DNA of 52,956 bases from Marinobacter sp. (GTDB lineage: Bacteria; Pseudomonadota; Gammaproteobacteria; Pseudomonadales; Oleiphilaceae). How positions within the stretch are numbered: position 1 is the stretch's first letter; the number at the start of each line of letters is the position of its first letter. The notes beneath the pieces were generated by a model. The model was not told the DNA's origin. It was given only the letters and a program-made list of their open reading frames with translations, and made no database searches. Location of the stretch: NCBI GenBank assembly GCA_018402255.1, contig JAGYIS010000005.1, positions 350,153 through 403,108 of the forward strand, given 5' to 3'. Below are positions 42,047 through 50,187 of the stretch, in pieces. The position numbers and the translations under genes were made by a program.

Positions 42047-43411
42047 TTACGGCGTCTGGGTGCCTTTCAGACCGATCGCAAACTGATCGATGTAGGCGTT
42101 GGGTTCACGGGGCGTAAAGGCAACGCCATCAATCAACTCACCCTGGTGGGGCCGTGCGAAGTTGTCTTCATCAAAGTCCGGAAAATCATCAGCAGACATC
42201 AGGCCATCGTCGATCAGTGACTGCGCAGCCTGGGCGTAGAGGTCACCCCGATAGACCCTGGCGGCCGTCTGCATGTACCAGTCGTCGGACTTGGCTTCGG
42301 GAATCTGCCCCCAGCGCCGCATCTGGCTCAGGTACCAGATAGCGTCTGAGGGGTAAGGGTAAGTGGCGTGATAGCGGAAGAACACATTGAAATCCGGCAC
42401 TTCACGCACGTCGCCTTTTTCGTACTCAAAGGTGCCGGTCATGGAGTTGGCGATCACTTCTCTGTCGGCGCCCACATAGCTGGACCGGGCCAGTATCTCC
42501 ACCGCTGCCTCGCGGTTTGCGTTGTCGTTTTCATCGAGCCAGTAGGCCGCGCGAATCAATGTCCGCAGCAGTCGCAGGTGGGTATTCGGGTACTTTTCTG
42601 CCCACGTCTCAGATACACCGAACACTTTTTCCGGATTGTTCGGCCAGATCTCATAATCGGTGATTACAGGCACGCCGATGCCCTTGAACACGGCCTGCTG
42701 GTTCCAGGGCTCACCCACGCAGTAACCTTGAATGGTGCCGGCTTCCATGGTCGCTGGCATCTGTGGTGGTGGCGTCACTGACAGGTGCACGTCTGCCTGC
42801 AGGGTGCCACTGGTGTCGCCCCGTTGCGGCGCGTAGAAGCCCGGGTTCAGGCCGCCGGCCGCCAACCAGTAACGCAGCTCATAGTTGTGGGTAGACACCG
42901 GGAATACCATGCCCATGCGAAAGCGCTCGCCACGGGCCAGAGACTGCTCCACCACCGGTTTGAGGGCGCTGGCAGGGATAGGATGAACCGGCCGGTCGCC
43001 GTCCATCTCCAGGTGCGGTTTCATCCCCTGCCACACATCATTGGAAACGGTGATGCCGTTGCCGTTCAGATCCATGCTGAATGCGGTGATGATGTTGGCT
43101 TGGGTGCCATAGCCAATGGACGCGCCCAACGGCTGGCCCGCCAGCATATGGGCACCGTCCAGCTCTCCGGTGATGACCCTGTCCAGCAACACCTTCCAGT
43201 TGGCCTGGGCTTCCAGTTCCACAAACAGACCTTCATCCATGAAGTAGCCCTGCTCCCAGGCCACTGCCAAGGGTGCCATATCGGTCAGCTTGATAAAGCC
43301 TAGCCTCAAGTCAGGTTTTTCTGCCGGGCCGATATCAGCCTGAGCCAGACTGCCCAGGCTAAGCAAAGCGATGCCCAGGCATCGTCGCAGTTGCTGTTGG
43401 AATGTGTTCAT
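42047..43411 (-). CDS. nrtA: nitrate-binding periplasmic protein
   Basis: A 454-residue substrate-binding protein of the NrtA/NasF family, with an N-terminal signal peptide (IALLSLGSLAQA before DIG). Family segments: LRLGFIKLTDMAPLAVAWEQG at the mature start, LAGQPLGASIGYGTQ (nitrate pocket region) and YCVGEPWNQQAV. The start at 43411 has GAGG 8 bases upstream; the frame is open further 5' through the leader terminator, so the longer version is rejected. First gene of nrtABC. Confidence 0.95.
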   Translation of the reverse strand: MNTFQQQLRRCLGIALLSLGSLAQADIGPAEKPDLRLGFIKLTDMAPLAVAWEQGYFMDEGLFVELEAQANWKVLLDRVITGELDGAHMLAGQPLGASIGYGTQANIITAFSMDLNGNGITVSNDVWQGMKPHLEMDGDRPVHPIPASALKPVVEQSLARGERFRMGMVFPVSTHNYELRYWLAAGGLNPGFYAPQRGDTSGTLQADVHLSVTPPPQMPATMEAGTIQGYCVGEPWNQQAVFKGIGVPVITDYEIWPNNPEKVFGVSETWAEKYPNTHLRLLRTLIRAAYWLDENDNANREAAVEILARSSYVGADREVIANSMTGTFEYEKGDVREVPDFNVFFRYHATYPYPSDAIWYLSQMRRWGQIPEAKSDDWYMQTAARVYRGDLYAQAAQSLIDDGLMSADDFPDFDEDNFARPHQGELIDGVAFTPREPNAYIDQFAIGLKGTQTP

Positions 43412-43445
43412 ACTCGTACCTCGTTGCCGTCTCTTTCTCGGGCGC

Positions 43446-43484
43446 AAAAAAAAGCGCCTGCCTTCGTTTCCGAAGAGCAGGCGC
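43446..43484 (-). terminator. leader terminator upstream of nrtA
   Basis: On the coding strand GCGCCTGC-T-CTTCG pairs with CGAAG-GCAGGCGC around a GAAA tetraloop (43454-43484), followed by eight U (43446-43453): a textbook intrinsic terminator in the 5' untranslated leader, 35 bases before the nrtA ATG. Confidence 0.93.
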
Positions 43485-43493
43485 CGATGCCTG
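43478..43493 (-). promoter_or_regulatory. candidate ANTAR-target hairpin (P2), nrtA leader
   Basis: The coding strand reads CAGGC-AUCGGC-GCCUG: a 5-bp stem closing a hexaloop with A1 and G4. The 3' arm is shared with the 5' arm of the leader terminator, so forming this hairpin prevents termination. A clear first hairpin upstream was not identified (only a weak GTGA/TCAC pairing). Confidence 0.75.
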
Positions 43494-43531
43494 ATAAGAG
43501 ATGTGATGTCTTGATGGTTCACCAAAGACTC

Positions 43532-43547
43532 AGCATAAGCCGTGCCA
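43532..43547 (-). promoter_or_regulatory. sigma54 promoter of nrtABC
   Basis: TGGCACGGCTTATGCT: GG and GC are ten bases apart, a good -24/-12 element. The predicted start is near 43520, so the terminator and hexaloop hairpin fall in the leader. Confidence 0.8.
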
Positions 43548-43702
43548 TATATCAAAGTTTATATTATTCAATAATTTAGATTTTTCATGGAAGTGGTCAA
43601 TTCAATAATCCCCGGTTAACCCGGTCTGGTTTTGGTGCGAAACAGTGATTTTTGCACCATGGCGGCCCGGCCCGGGTGTTCGTCCTTACCCCGATCCAGA
43701 CA

Positions 43703-43718
43703 TGGCACGGTTGTTGAG
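43703..43718 (+). promoter_or_regulatory. candidate sigma54 promoter of nasA
   Basis: TGGCACGGTTGTTGAG has a perfect -24 block, but the -12 block reads TTGA rather than TTGC. It lies on the opposite strand from the nrtA promoter in the 490-base divergent region 43412-43903, which contains no gene. Confidence 0.5.
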
Positions 43719-43826
43719 GTCCGCGCCAGCAATGGCCAAAGCGCCAGTCCAGCAGGAATGTGCACGATACGCTGCCTTGTGGCCCTGTAATTGCTTTCTT
43801 CGGTTAGACAGAAGTCAGACAACATC

Positions 43827-43879
43827 GGCAAAGAAGCCCGCCCCGGCCCTGGAAACAGACACCGGATGGCGGGCTTTTT
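43827..43879 (+). terminator. leader terminator upstream of nasA, with possible ANTAR hairpin
   Basis: AGCCCGCC (43835-43842) pairs with GGCGGGCT (43868-43875) and is followed by T5, ending 24 bases before the nasA start codon. A small GGC-AAAGAA-GCC hairpin (43827-43838; hexaloop with A1 and G4, only 3 bp of stem) overlaps the terminator's 5' arm. The terminator is clear; the ANTAR hairpin is tentative. Confidence 0.7.
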
Positions 43880-43903
43880 ATGGCTAATAGAAGAGGAATG
43901 ATG

Positions 43904-46579
43904 ATGACACGCCACCAGACTGCTTCCCGGACCACGGCCACGACCTGCCCCTATTGCGGTGTTGGCTGCGGTGTGATGGCAAGCCCGGACGCCGTCCAGG
44001 GTGATGAGAGTCATCCGGCCAATGCCGGTCGTCTTTGCGTGAAAGGATCCGCGTTGCATGAAACTCTGGCCGGTTCGGACCGCCTGTTGGTCCCTCAGGT
44101 CGATGGTTGCGAGGTATCGTGGCCCGACGCAATCGACCGGGTGGCATCAGCTATTCGGGCCTCGGTCAGGGACCATGGCCCGGGCTCCGTCGCTTTTTAT
44201 CTGTCCGGTCAGTTGCTGACCGAGGACTATTACATCGCCAACAAACTGGCAAAAGGGTTTATCGGGACGCCCCATGTCGACACCAACTCCCGGCTTTGCA
44301 TGTCCTCGGCAGTGGCCGCACACAAGCGGGCGTTTGGTGAGGATTGCGTACCCGGTTGTTATGAGGACCTTGAGCTGGCGGACCTGCTGGTACTGACCGG
44401 CAGCAATGCGGCCTGGGCCCATCCGGTACTGTACCAGCGCATCAAAGCCGCGCACCGGCCCGGGCGCAAGGTGGTGGTGATTGACCCCAGGCAGACTGCC
44501 ACTACCGACCTGGCCGACCTGCACCTGCAACTGCGGCCGGGCTCAGACACGTTACTCTTTAACGGGCTTCTGGTGTGGCTGTCCGATCAGGGCGCATTGG
44601 CGGACGAGTATCTGGCGCAGCACTGTAACGGATTTGAGAAAGCCCTCAACGTTGCCCGCTCAAGCGCGCCGTCGCTGGCGGCGGTGGCCAAAGGCTGCGA
44701 TCTCAACGTCGCCGAACTAGAACAGTTCTATCAGTGGTTTGCCGACACCGAGCGCACGGTGACGGCGTTCTCCCAGGGCATCAATCAGTCCGTTGCCGGA
44801 ACGGACAAGGGCAACGCCATTATCAACTGCCATCTGGCCACCGGCCGGGTGGGCCGCCCGGGTGCGGGGCCGTTTTCCCTGACCGGGCAGCCCAACGCCA
44901 TGGGGGGCCGGGAAGTTGGTGGCCTTGCCAACACCCTGGCCGCCCACATGGATTACGACACGCCTGGGGCGCGGCAGCGGGTGGCGGACTTCTGGCACAG
45001 TGAGCAACTGGCAGCCGGACCGGGTTACAAGGCGGTGGAGCTGTTTGAGGCGGTTCACCGGGGCGATATCCGGGTGCTCTGGGTGATGGGCACCAACCCC
45101 GCGGTCAGCCTGCCTGACAGTGACCGGGTTCGCCAGGCACTGGCCCAGTGTGACACTGTGATTGTGTCGGACTGCGTGGCCCACACCGACACCACAGCCT
45201 TTGCCGATATCCTGTTGCCGGCAGCAGGTTGGGGCGAAAAAGACGGAACCGTGACCAATTCCGAGCGCTGCATCTCCCGGCAACGAGGCTTCTTACCCTT
45301 GCCGCCCGGGGTGCGACCAGACTGGCAGATCCTGCAGGATGTTGCGCAAGTACTTGGTTATGGCCACGCCTTTGACTATCACGGGGCCGTGGACATTTTC
45401 AGGGAACATGCGGCTCTGTCTGGCTATGGCAACCGCGGGGAGCGGGTGTTCAATATCTCCGCCATGGCGCAGCTAAGTGAAGAAGATTACGACCAGTTGC
45501 AACCGGTGCAATGGCCGGTCACTGCGGGAAATCCCGGCGCCTGGCTGCAGACCCGCCGGCTGTTTTCCGACGGTCGATTTCCGACGCCGGACACCCGGGC
45601 CAGACTGGTACCGGTATTGGCGCTGCCGCCGGGTCAAGGTACCAGTAAGCGATACCCGTTGATCGTCAATACCGGGCGGATCCGGGATCAGTGGCACACC
45701 ATGACCCGAACCGCCCTCGCGCCCAGACTGTTCAGTCATCGGGAGGAGCCGTTCATGGACATGCACCCCGCGGACATTGCCCTTTTTGGACTGGTCGAAG
45801 GCGGTCTGGCGACGCTGTCTGGCCCGGCAAGAACAGCATTCACCGGGCGTGTTCGTGCCAACAGGGGCCAACGGCCCGGAGAGGTGTTTGTTCCGATCCA
45901 CTGGAACCGGCAGTTTGCCTCTTCCGCGCTGGCCTGCAACCTGATCGCGCCGGTGGTTGATCCGGTTTCGGGGCAGCCTGAAGCCAAACACGGCACCGCC
46001 ACGGTGCGACCGCTGATTGCACGATGGCAGGCGAGGGTGATGAACTCCGCGGACAGCGAGAAATCGCCGGAAACTGGCTCGTCGGACTATTGGAGCCGCC
46101 AGGTGTTGCCTAACAGTCGTGCCTGGTGGCTCGCCGGCACCCAGCCTATGGACTGGCCGGCCTGGGGCGAGGCGTGTTTTGGTCGGCAGCCAGAGCTGGT
46201 GATGCACGATGCTTCGCGCCGTCGGTTTCGGGCGGTCTGGGTTAATGGCGGCCGGCTTGAGGGAGTCTTGCTGGTCGAACCCAGCGCTGAATCCATGCCG
46301 GCCCTGGACTGGCTGGATGGCTGTTTTGGCGAGCGCGGGATGACGCCAGAACAGCGCCGATCGTTACTGGTTGCCGGTACGGTAGACGCCGAAGACCACG
46401 GCCCGGTGGTGTGCAGTTGCTTTCAGGTGGGCGAACGACAGATCTCGCAGGCTATTGCCCAGGGCTTTGAGAGTGTTGAGGCCTTGTCAGACCAGCTCAA
46501 GTGCGGAAGTAACTGTGGCTCCTGCATCCCCGAAATTCGGGGCCTTTTGACGGCTGCCCTTGCTCACGAACCGGCCTGA
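43904..46579 (+). CDS. nasA: assimilatory nitrate reductase catalytic subunit
   Basis: An 891-residue cytoplasmic molybdoenzyme that reduces nitrate to nitrite. The N-terminal [4Fe-4S] motif TCPYCGVGCGV ... GRLCVKG is followed by the molybdopterin domains (NSRLCMSSAV, GSNAAWAHPV, GQPNAMGGREVGG). The C-terminal BFD-like [2Fe-2S] domain carries VCSCFQVG and CGSNCGSC. Of several ATGs (43880, 43898, 43901, 43904), 43904 is best placed after AGAGG (6-7 bases); 43880 abuts the terminator's T-run. It is divergent from nrtA and probably receives electrons from the NasB-like reductase. It converges with the SprT-like gene. Confidence 0.95.
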   Translation: MTRHQTASRTTATTCPYCGVGCGVMASPDAVQGDESHPANAGRLCVKGSALHETLAGSDRLLVPQVDGCEVSWPDAIDRVASAIRASVRDHGPGSVAFYLSGQLLTEDYYIANKLAKGFIGTPHVDTNSRLCMSSAVAAHKRAFGEDCVPGCYEDLELADLLVLTGSNAAWAHPVLYQRIKAAHRPGRKVVVIDPRQTATTDLADLHLQLRPGSDTLLFNGLLVWLSDQGALADEYLAQHCNGFEKALNVARSSAPSLAAVAKGCDLNVAELEQFYQWFADTERTVTAFSQGINQSVAGTDKGNAIINCHLATGRVGRPGAGPFSLTGQPNAMGGREVGGLANTLAAHMDYDTPGARQRVADFWHSEQLAAGPGYKAVELFEAVHRGDIRVLWVMGTNPAVSLPDSDRVRQALAQCDTVIVSDCVAHTDTTAFADILLPAAGWGEKDGTVTNSERCISRQRGFLPLPPGVRPDWQILQDVAQVLGYGHAFDYHGAVDIFREHAALSGYGNRGERVFNISAMAQLSEEDYDQLQPVQWPVTAGNPGAWLQTRRLFSDGRFPTPDTRARLVPVLALPPGQGTSKRYPLIVNTGRIRDQWHTMTRTALAPRLFSHREEPFMDMHPADIALFGLVEGGLATLSGPARTAFTGRVRANRGQRPGEVFVPIHWNRQFASSALACNLIAPVVDPVSGQPEAKHGTATVRPLIARWQARVMNSADSEKSPETGSSDYWSRQVLPNSRAWWLAGTQPMDWPAWGEACFGRQPELVMHDASRRRFRAVWVNGGRLEGVLLVEPSAESMPALDWLDGCFGERGMTPEQRRSLLVAGTVDAEDHGPVVCSCFQVGERQISQAIAQGFESVEALSDQLKCGSNCGSCIPEIRGLLTAALAHEPA

Positions 46580-46586
46580 CCCAGGA

Positions 46587-47294
46587 TCAAACCGGGTGCT
46601 GCAACATGGATAACGGCACCCGGTATCGCAACCCACGGGCACTGTGGGTGCCTTCCACCGTACAGGTTTTGCGGTTTACCCTCAGCACCTTGCCCTGTTT
46701 CTGTCGGGCGCCTTCGCCGAAACACACCGGATCGCCGACCTGCCAGTGTCGGCGTTGCTGCACCGGATTGGGCAACTCAAAGACTGTGCTGGAAAGCCCA
46801 AGGCCAGCTTTCTCAGCCTCTTCGCTTAAATACTGCCGGGTAGCACCGGCAGCCCCGCTACTGTGCAGTTCATCGAGCGCTTCATAAAAATGCCGGTTGT
46901 GCACCGACCCGAAATGCCGCTGCCCTGCGCTGTGTTGCAGCAAATGGGCAAATTCATGGCAGCAGGTATGGGCCAACAGGTTCAGCACACTCACCTCACC
47001 CCCAAAATAACCCCGGCCGCGGATTTCCCGGGTAGACAACCAACCTTGTGCGGTTTCCGGCTGATGCTTGGCCGCAATCATCCGCACTCCATAGTTGATC
47101 AGATGCTGCTTATGGCGCGGATCGTAACGGTGATACGTGGCCTGTCCGGAACCAATGCGAAGCGTCAGCCCGGCCCTCCGGTTTTGCGCCTGAATTCGGT
47201 TTTCAGCCGGTGCCCAGAGGATATCTCGGGTGGCCTGGCACATGAGTGCGCCGAGTTTATGAGTGGTTTGCTTGGGGATGGGCATGGGTTTCAC
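46587..47294 (-). CDS. SprT-like zinc metalloprotease-type protein
   Basis: A 235-residue protein with the zinc-binding HEFAH motif in CCHEFAHLLQHSAGQ (about residue 113) and a downstream VHNRHFYEALDEL that supplies a likely third ligand, as in SprT/Spartan-like domains. The C-terminal third (WQVGDPVCFGEGARQKQGKVLRV) looks like a small beta-barrel domain. Function unknown; SprT-like proteins can degrade DNA-protein crosslinks. It ends 7 bases from the convergent nasA stop codon. Confidence 0.8.
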   Translation of the reverse strand: MKPMPIPKQTTHKLGALMCQATRDILWAPAENRIQAQNRRAGLTLRIGSGQATYHRYDPRHKQHLINYGVRMIAAKHQPETAQGWLSTREIRGRGYFGGEVSVLNLLAHTCCHEFAHLLQHSAGQRHFGSVHNRHFYEALDELHSSGAAGATRQYLSEEAEKAGLGLSSTVFELPNPVQQRRHWQVGDPVCFGEGARQKQGKVLRVNRKTCTVEGTHSARGLRYRVPLSMLQHPV

Positions 47295-47418
47295 GTGAAT
47301 TGGGTGAAATGTTTGAAGGTACAGTACGAAACATAGCCGACAAGGGTAATCACAGAATATACAAATTACTATGGTCCGCCGAAGCTGCCACTTAAGCCAT
47401 CAATAGTAATCAGACAAG

Positions 47419-47448
47419 CTGTCACCAGATATCAATAAGTGGTGACAG
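47419..47448. repeat. 8-bp inverted repeat upstream of the abiE remnant
   Basis: CTGTCACC (47419-47426) and GGTGACAG (47441-47448) flank a 14-base AT-rich spacer, 26 bases before the recognisable abiEi sequence. AbiEi-type antitoxins bind inverted repeats in their own promoter, so this could be a remaining operator; a terminator for the SprT side is not implied by any T-run. The rest of 47295-47473 shows nothing I can assign. Confidence 0.4.
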
Positions 47449-47473
47449 TTTGTACGATTCTGGCTCCGCCGGA

Positions 47474-47798
47474 TCCTCACGGGCACACCTCCAAACCCTG
47501 TTCCGCCAACACGGCGGCCAGTTTCGCCTGAGCGAGGCGCTGGCGCGGGATGCCCTCCTACCGGTTCTCCGGGCGGGCCTTCAGTGAGGGTATTGAGCAA
47601 GTGGACATGGATGGCATTACGCTGCAAGTCTACAAACTGGAGAAAACCCTGGCGGACTGTTTCAAGTTCCGCAACCGCATTGGGATGGATGTGGTGCTGG
47701 AGGCGTTGGAGCTTTACCGCACCCGTAAAAACTTTCTGCCGGGAAAGCTGATGGAATACGCGAGAATCTGCCGGGTCGCCAATGTGATGGCGCCTTAA
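47474..47798 (+). pseudogene. abiEi-type antitoxin remnant (internal deletion and frameshift)
   Basis: The N-terminal HTH part (LQTLFRQHGGQFRLSEALAR, from ~47474 in frame 2) is joined almost directly, in another frame, to the C-terminal part (YRFSGRAFSEGIEQVDMDGI ... EKTLADCFKFRNRIGMDVVL ... YARICRVANVMAP, 47556-47798). The ~200-residue antitoxin of type IV AbiE systems is thus missing its middle. The family match is from the characteristic KTLADCFKFRNRIGMDVVLEAL segment. It is followed 65 bases later by the cognate toxin remnant. Confidence 0.85.
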
Positions 47799-47863
47799 GT
47801 GGAAGCCAGACTTTAAGTGAGTGCGCCTAGCCAATGGAATAACTGATGTGAAAGGAGATCACT

Positions 47864-48129
47864 ATGGCCAAAAACATTGCCGCGTCCGTTCGCCAGAATT
47901 CCGATGCAACTGGATATCGGCTTTGGTGATCCCGTTTTCCGCCGCTTTTGTGGCCAGCAAGCAGCGACAGTGGCAGGTTTTTCGTAAACGACTTGGCCAA
48001 GACTAGGTGTCAGAGGCATTTTCGGAAGTTGTGGATGAGGTGGTTGAGTTTCTTAGTCCTTTGATGGCGGCTGAAGCGGTGGACCAGCTACGAAAAGTTT
48101 GGCACCCGCCCGGCCCATGGAGTCACTAG
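47864..48129 (+). pseudogene. abiEii-type toxin remnant (deleted, frameshifted, in-frame stop)
   Basis: A preserved ribosome binding site (AAAGGAGATC) and start give MAKNIAASVRQ, the usual AbiEii N-terminus. In other frames follow RIPMQLDIGFGDPVF (a nucleotidyltransferase-toxin core segment), KQRQWQVFRKRLGQD, then a TAG stop at 48004-48006, and a C-terminal tail ending VWHPPGPWSH at the stop 48127-48129. Only about 30% of the ~300-residue toxin remains, so it cannot be active. Confidence 0.8.
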
Positions 48130-48158
48130 GTTATTGGCGTGTATCCCTCAGGGTTACC

Positions 48159-48608
48159 CTATTCCCTGATTTTTACGCCATTTATCCGCAATAACGTTGA
48201 GCTTTCAGCTGGCCCCTGAAATGTAATAAGTGATTGAGCTTGGCTGTTCGGTACGATAAATACGGTTCTAAATTCCCCCTGAACTACTCCAAATACCTGA
48301 GCTTCGGGAATATGCTCTATCCAAACTGGTTTGTTTGAACCCTGACTTGCGCTCTCAAAGAGCGTCAGTGAAGTGTCGATTGCTGAACCTGAGCTTACTG
48401 AACTTGGAATGTCCTCTGATTTGACAAAACCTACGATCCGGTCGTTTCGCAGAAACACAAGTTCGCCATCTCTCACCTTTACAGAGGAGAACATCTTATC
48501 TGGTACTTCTATGGTTAATTCGCCGTATGGTTGAACCACCAATGAAGAGTGCGATGCACAGCCGGAGAGAAAAAGTACAAATGCTAAAGCAAGGCCCATC
48601 CTTGGCAT
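48159..48608 (-). CDS. small lipoprotein, unknown function (paralogue A)
   Basis: A 149-residue protein with a signal peptide and lipobox LSGC (cleavage before Cys17), so it is a predicted outer- or inner-membrane lipoprotein. The mature part is beta-rich (LTIEVPDKMFSSVKVRDGEL). Its pattern of hydrophobic positions parallels the neighbouring lipoprotein at 48698-49156 (LTFELSNSQFDTVDVQPFET, then related VFGVVQGEFRTVFIV / YGFSVTVNGYTTAFI), suggesting duplication. No family is recognised. A weak start context makes 48599 an alternative start. Confidence 0.7.
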   Translation of the reverse strand: MPRMGLALAFVLFLSGCASHSSLVVQPYGELTIEVPDKMFSSVKVRDGELVFLRNDRIVGFVKSEDIPSSVSSGSAIDTSLTLFESASQGSNKPVWIEHIPEAQVFGVVQGEFRTVFIVPNSQAQSLITFQGPAESSTLLRINGVKIRE

Positions 48609-48697
48609 GGTAGAAGGCTAATCTCAATGGTGTTTAGATAGAGGTTCTAAAATGGGGTAGAACCCCTCTTTTCCTGAACAAATATAACCGGCGTGGA

Positions 48698-49156
48698 TCA
48701 TTTGTGTGCCTTGCTGACAGACATGGAAGATAGAACATCGTCGAACACGTCTTCCTTAATACTTATGGTAATCCACGAAGTTGGATGTTTTGAGGTGGCG
48801 ATAAATGCAGTGGTGTATCCATTGACGGTGACCGAGAAGCCGTAGGCGCTATCACCCAAGTCCAGCTGAACGATCTTGCCGGAGGATTTTTTCGCTTCAT
48901 CAAATCCTTGCCTGACTTCGTCAACCGCTGTGTCAAAATCTGGGTTGGTTTCCATGGTCATCAACGAACCAATCATTGCCGAATCGAGCCAAATCTGAGT
49001 TTCAAAGGGTTGCACATCGACTGTATCGAACTGACTGTTACTGAGTTCGAAAGTCAGGTCGTTGGAGGTGCGAAACTCAATGTGTGTCTGGCCCGTAGCA
49101 GCACAACCAGAGAGCATGCTGACTAACACAAACCCTATAGCGATCGTTCTTTTCAT
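48698..49156 (-). CDS. small lipoprotein, unknown function (paralogue B)
   Basis: A 152-residue protein with a lipobox MLSGC (Cys18 would be lipidated). GGGA lies 9 bases before the ATG at 49156. It is weakly similar along its length to the adjacent lipoprotein, indicating an old duplication. It is the second gene downstream of hcp, after a 118-codon-class hypothetical gene. Role unknown; a periplasmic partner or immunity function for a type VI-linked locus is speculation. Confidence 0.7.
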   Translation of the reverse strand: MKRTIAIGFVLVSMLSGCAATGQTHIEFRTSNDLTFELSNSQFDTVDVQPFETQIWLDSAMIGSLMTMETNPDFDTAVDEVRQGFDEAKKSSGKIVQLDLGDSAYGFSVTVNGYTTAFIATSKHPTSWITISIKEDVFDDVLSSMSVSKAHK

Positions 49157-49171
49157 CAAACGGATCCCTGT

Positions 49172-49519
49172 TTAGTTCAAAGAGTCGAGAATAGCAGGTT
49201 TGAATTGAACAGCGCGAAAGCGCTTGCACATCATGTTAATGCGTACGTTGCCCAGTAGAAAGGGCTCCCCCGACTTTCTAATGACACGTAAAGCCCATTT
49301 TCTAAGCTTGTTTGCGGGCCAAAGGAGATCCTGAGGGTTTGGAACGGCATCAATCCATGTGCTGCAGTCTTCCATTTCCGCCAGTAATTCAACCACCCTT
49401 ATGATTGTCTCATCCGTAATCGAAGATGATGTAAAAAGACGGGCGTTAGCCTGTCCGTAAAATGCGGTGATGATTGCCTGAATTATATCGACATCATTCT
49501 CAGTGATAGTGTCGCTCAT
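49172..49519 (-). CDS. hypothetical protein downstream of hcp
   Basis: A 115-residue, mostly helical protein (starts MSDTITENDVDIIQAIITAF). The second of two ATGs (49519) is chosen because AAGGA then has 9 bases of spacing, whereas for the first ATG it directly abuts. There is no signal peptide, membrane segment or recognised motif; the tryptophan- and arginine-rich C-terminal half (WALRVIRKSGEPF) is unremarkable. It ends 15 bases before the lipoprotein at 49156, so the two are likely co-transcribed. Confidence 0.65.
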   Translation of the reverse strand: MSDTITENDVDIIQAIITAFYGQANARLFTSSSITDETIIRVVELLAEMEDCSTWIDAVPNPQDLLWPANKLRKWALRVIRKSGEPFLLGNVRINMMCKRFRAVQFKPAILDSLN

Positions 49520-49546
49520 GTACTTCATTCCTTGAAGTTCTAAAGC

Positions 49547-49582
49547 TAATGCCCCGGCGATCTCGCGAACGTCGGGGCATTA
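49547..49582 (-). terminator. hairpin after hcp
   Basis: TAATGCCCCG (49547-49556) pairs with CGGGGCATTA (49573-49582), a perfect 10-bp stem with an inner GCGA/TCGC hairpin, 22 bases past the hcp stop codon. The following bases are not a T-run, so partial read-through into the next gene is possible. Confidence 0.6.
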
Positions 49583-49603
49583 TAACGCTGAGACGTGGGT
49601 AAA

Positions 49604-50122
49604 TTACGCCTCGATCGGAGTACGCCAATCGTCTGCACCGGAAGTACCGGCAACGGCATGCTCCCAGGTTACCTTGCGGTAGGACAGGGATACGGTAACC
49701 AGCTGGGTGAAGTCAGCGCTGGCTGCGTCCTGGCAGTGAGGCATGTTGCAGTTGATGTCGATGATGGTGGCATCTTCCAGGATGGTTGAGAAGAAGTGCT
49801 CCTGCTTGCCTTCAACGGAAGTGCGGTACCACTTGAGCTCTACCTTCGGCAGCATTTCGCCGGAAGCCAGGGCGTTGTACATCAGCGGGGTGGCTTTGTT
49901 CAGGGCTGAAGTGAACTTGAACGGCTTGTGAACGCGCTGACCGGAAGGCTGACCAGACTGCGGGTCGGTCGGAACGGTGACAACGTGGCTGAATTCCTGA
50001 ACCAGCACTTCGTCTTCATGACCTTCAACGTAGATGTTGCCTACGGAATCGGAAGTGAATGCGCCGGCGGTGATGTTGCCCTGAGTTTTACCTTCAATGC
50101 TGATATAACAAGGAGTTGGCAT
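49604..50122 (-). CDS. hcp: type VI secretion tube protein Hcp
   Basis: A 172-residue Hcp family protein whose hexamers stack to form the type VI secretion inner tube. Typical segments are PCYISIEGKTQGNI at the N-terminus, VQEFSHVVTVPTD, KPFKFTSALNKATPLMYNAL and SVSLSYRKVTWEH-like near the C-terminus (VSLSYRKVTWEH). The start at 50122 has GGAG 6 bases upstream. No other type VI structural gene is in the window, so this is an orphan hcp; it lies upstream of a small gene and two lipoproteins. Confidence 0.95.
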   Translation of the reverse strand: MPTPCYISIEGKTQGNITAGAFTSDSVGNIYVEGHEDEVLVQEFSHVVTVPTDPQSGQPSGQRVHKPFKFTSALNKATPLMYNALASGEMLPKVELKWYRTSVEGKQEHFFSTILEDATIIDINCNMPHCQDAASADFTQLVTVSLSYRKVTWEHAVAGTSGADDWRTPIEA

Positions 50123-50187
50123 AGTCTGCTCCATGACGTGTAAGTGAATGTTCGTCCCCGGGGTGTTCCCTGGACGGATAGAAAGTA

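Noticed and set aside
43634..43658. GGTGC...GCACC pair in the nrtA-nasA divergent region as an NtrC site
   Set aside because: The half-sites are in the reverse order to the NtrC consensus and 15 bases apart; not convincing.
43880..43903. Use of the first ATG (43880) as the nasA start
   Set aside because: It directly abuts the T-run of the leader terminator, and the AGAGG ribosome site lies downstream of it, before the ATG at 43904.
47400..47834. A minus-strand open frame over the abiEi remnant
   Set aside because: The plus strand clearly carries the abiE family segments, so this is their shadow.
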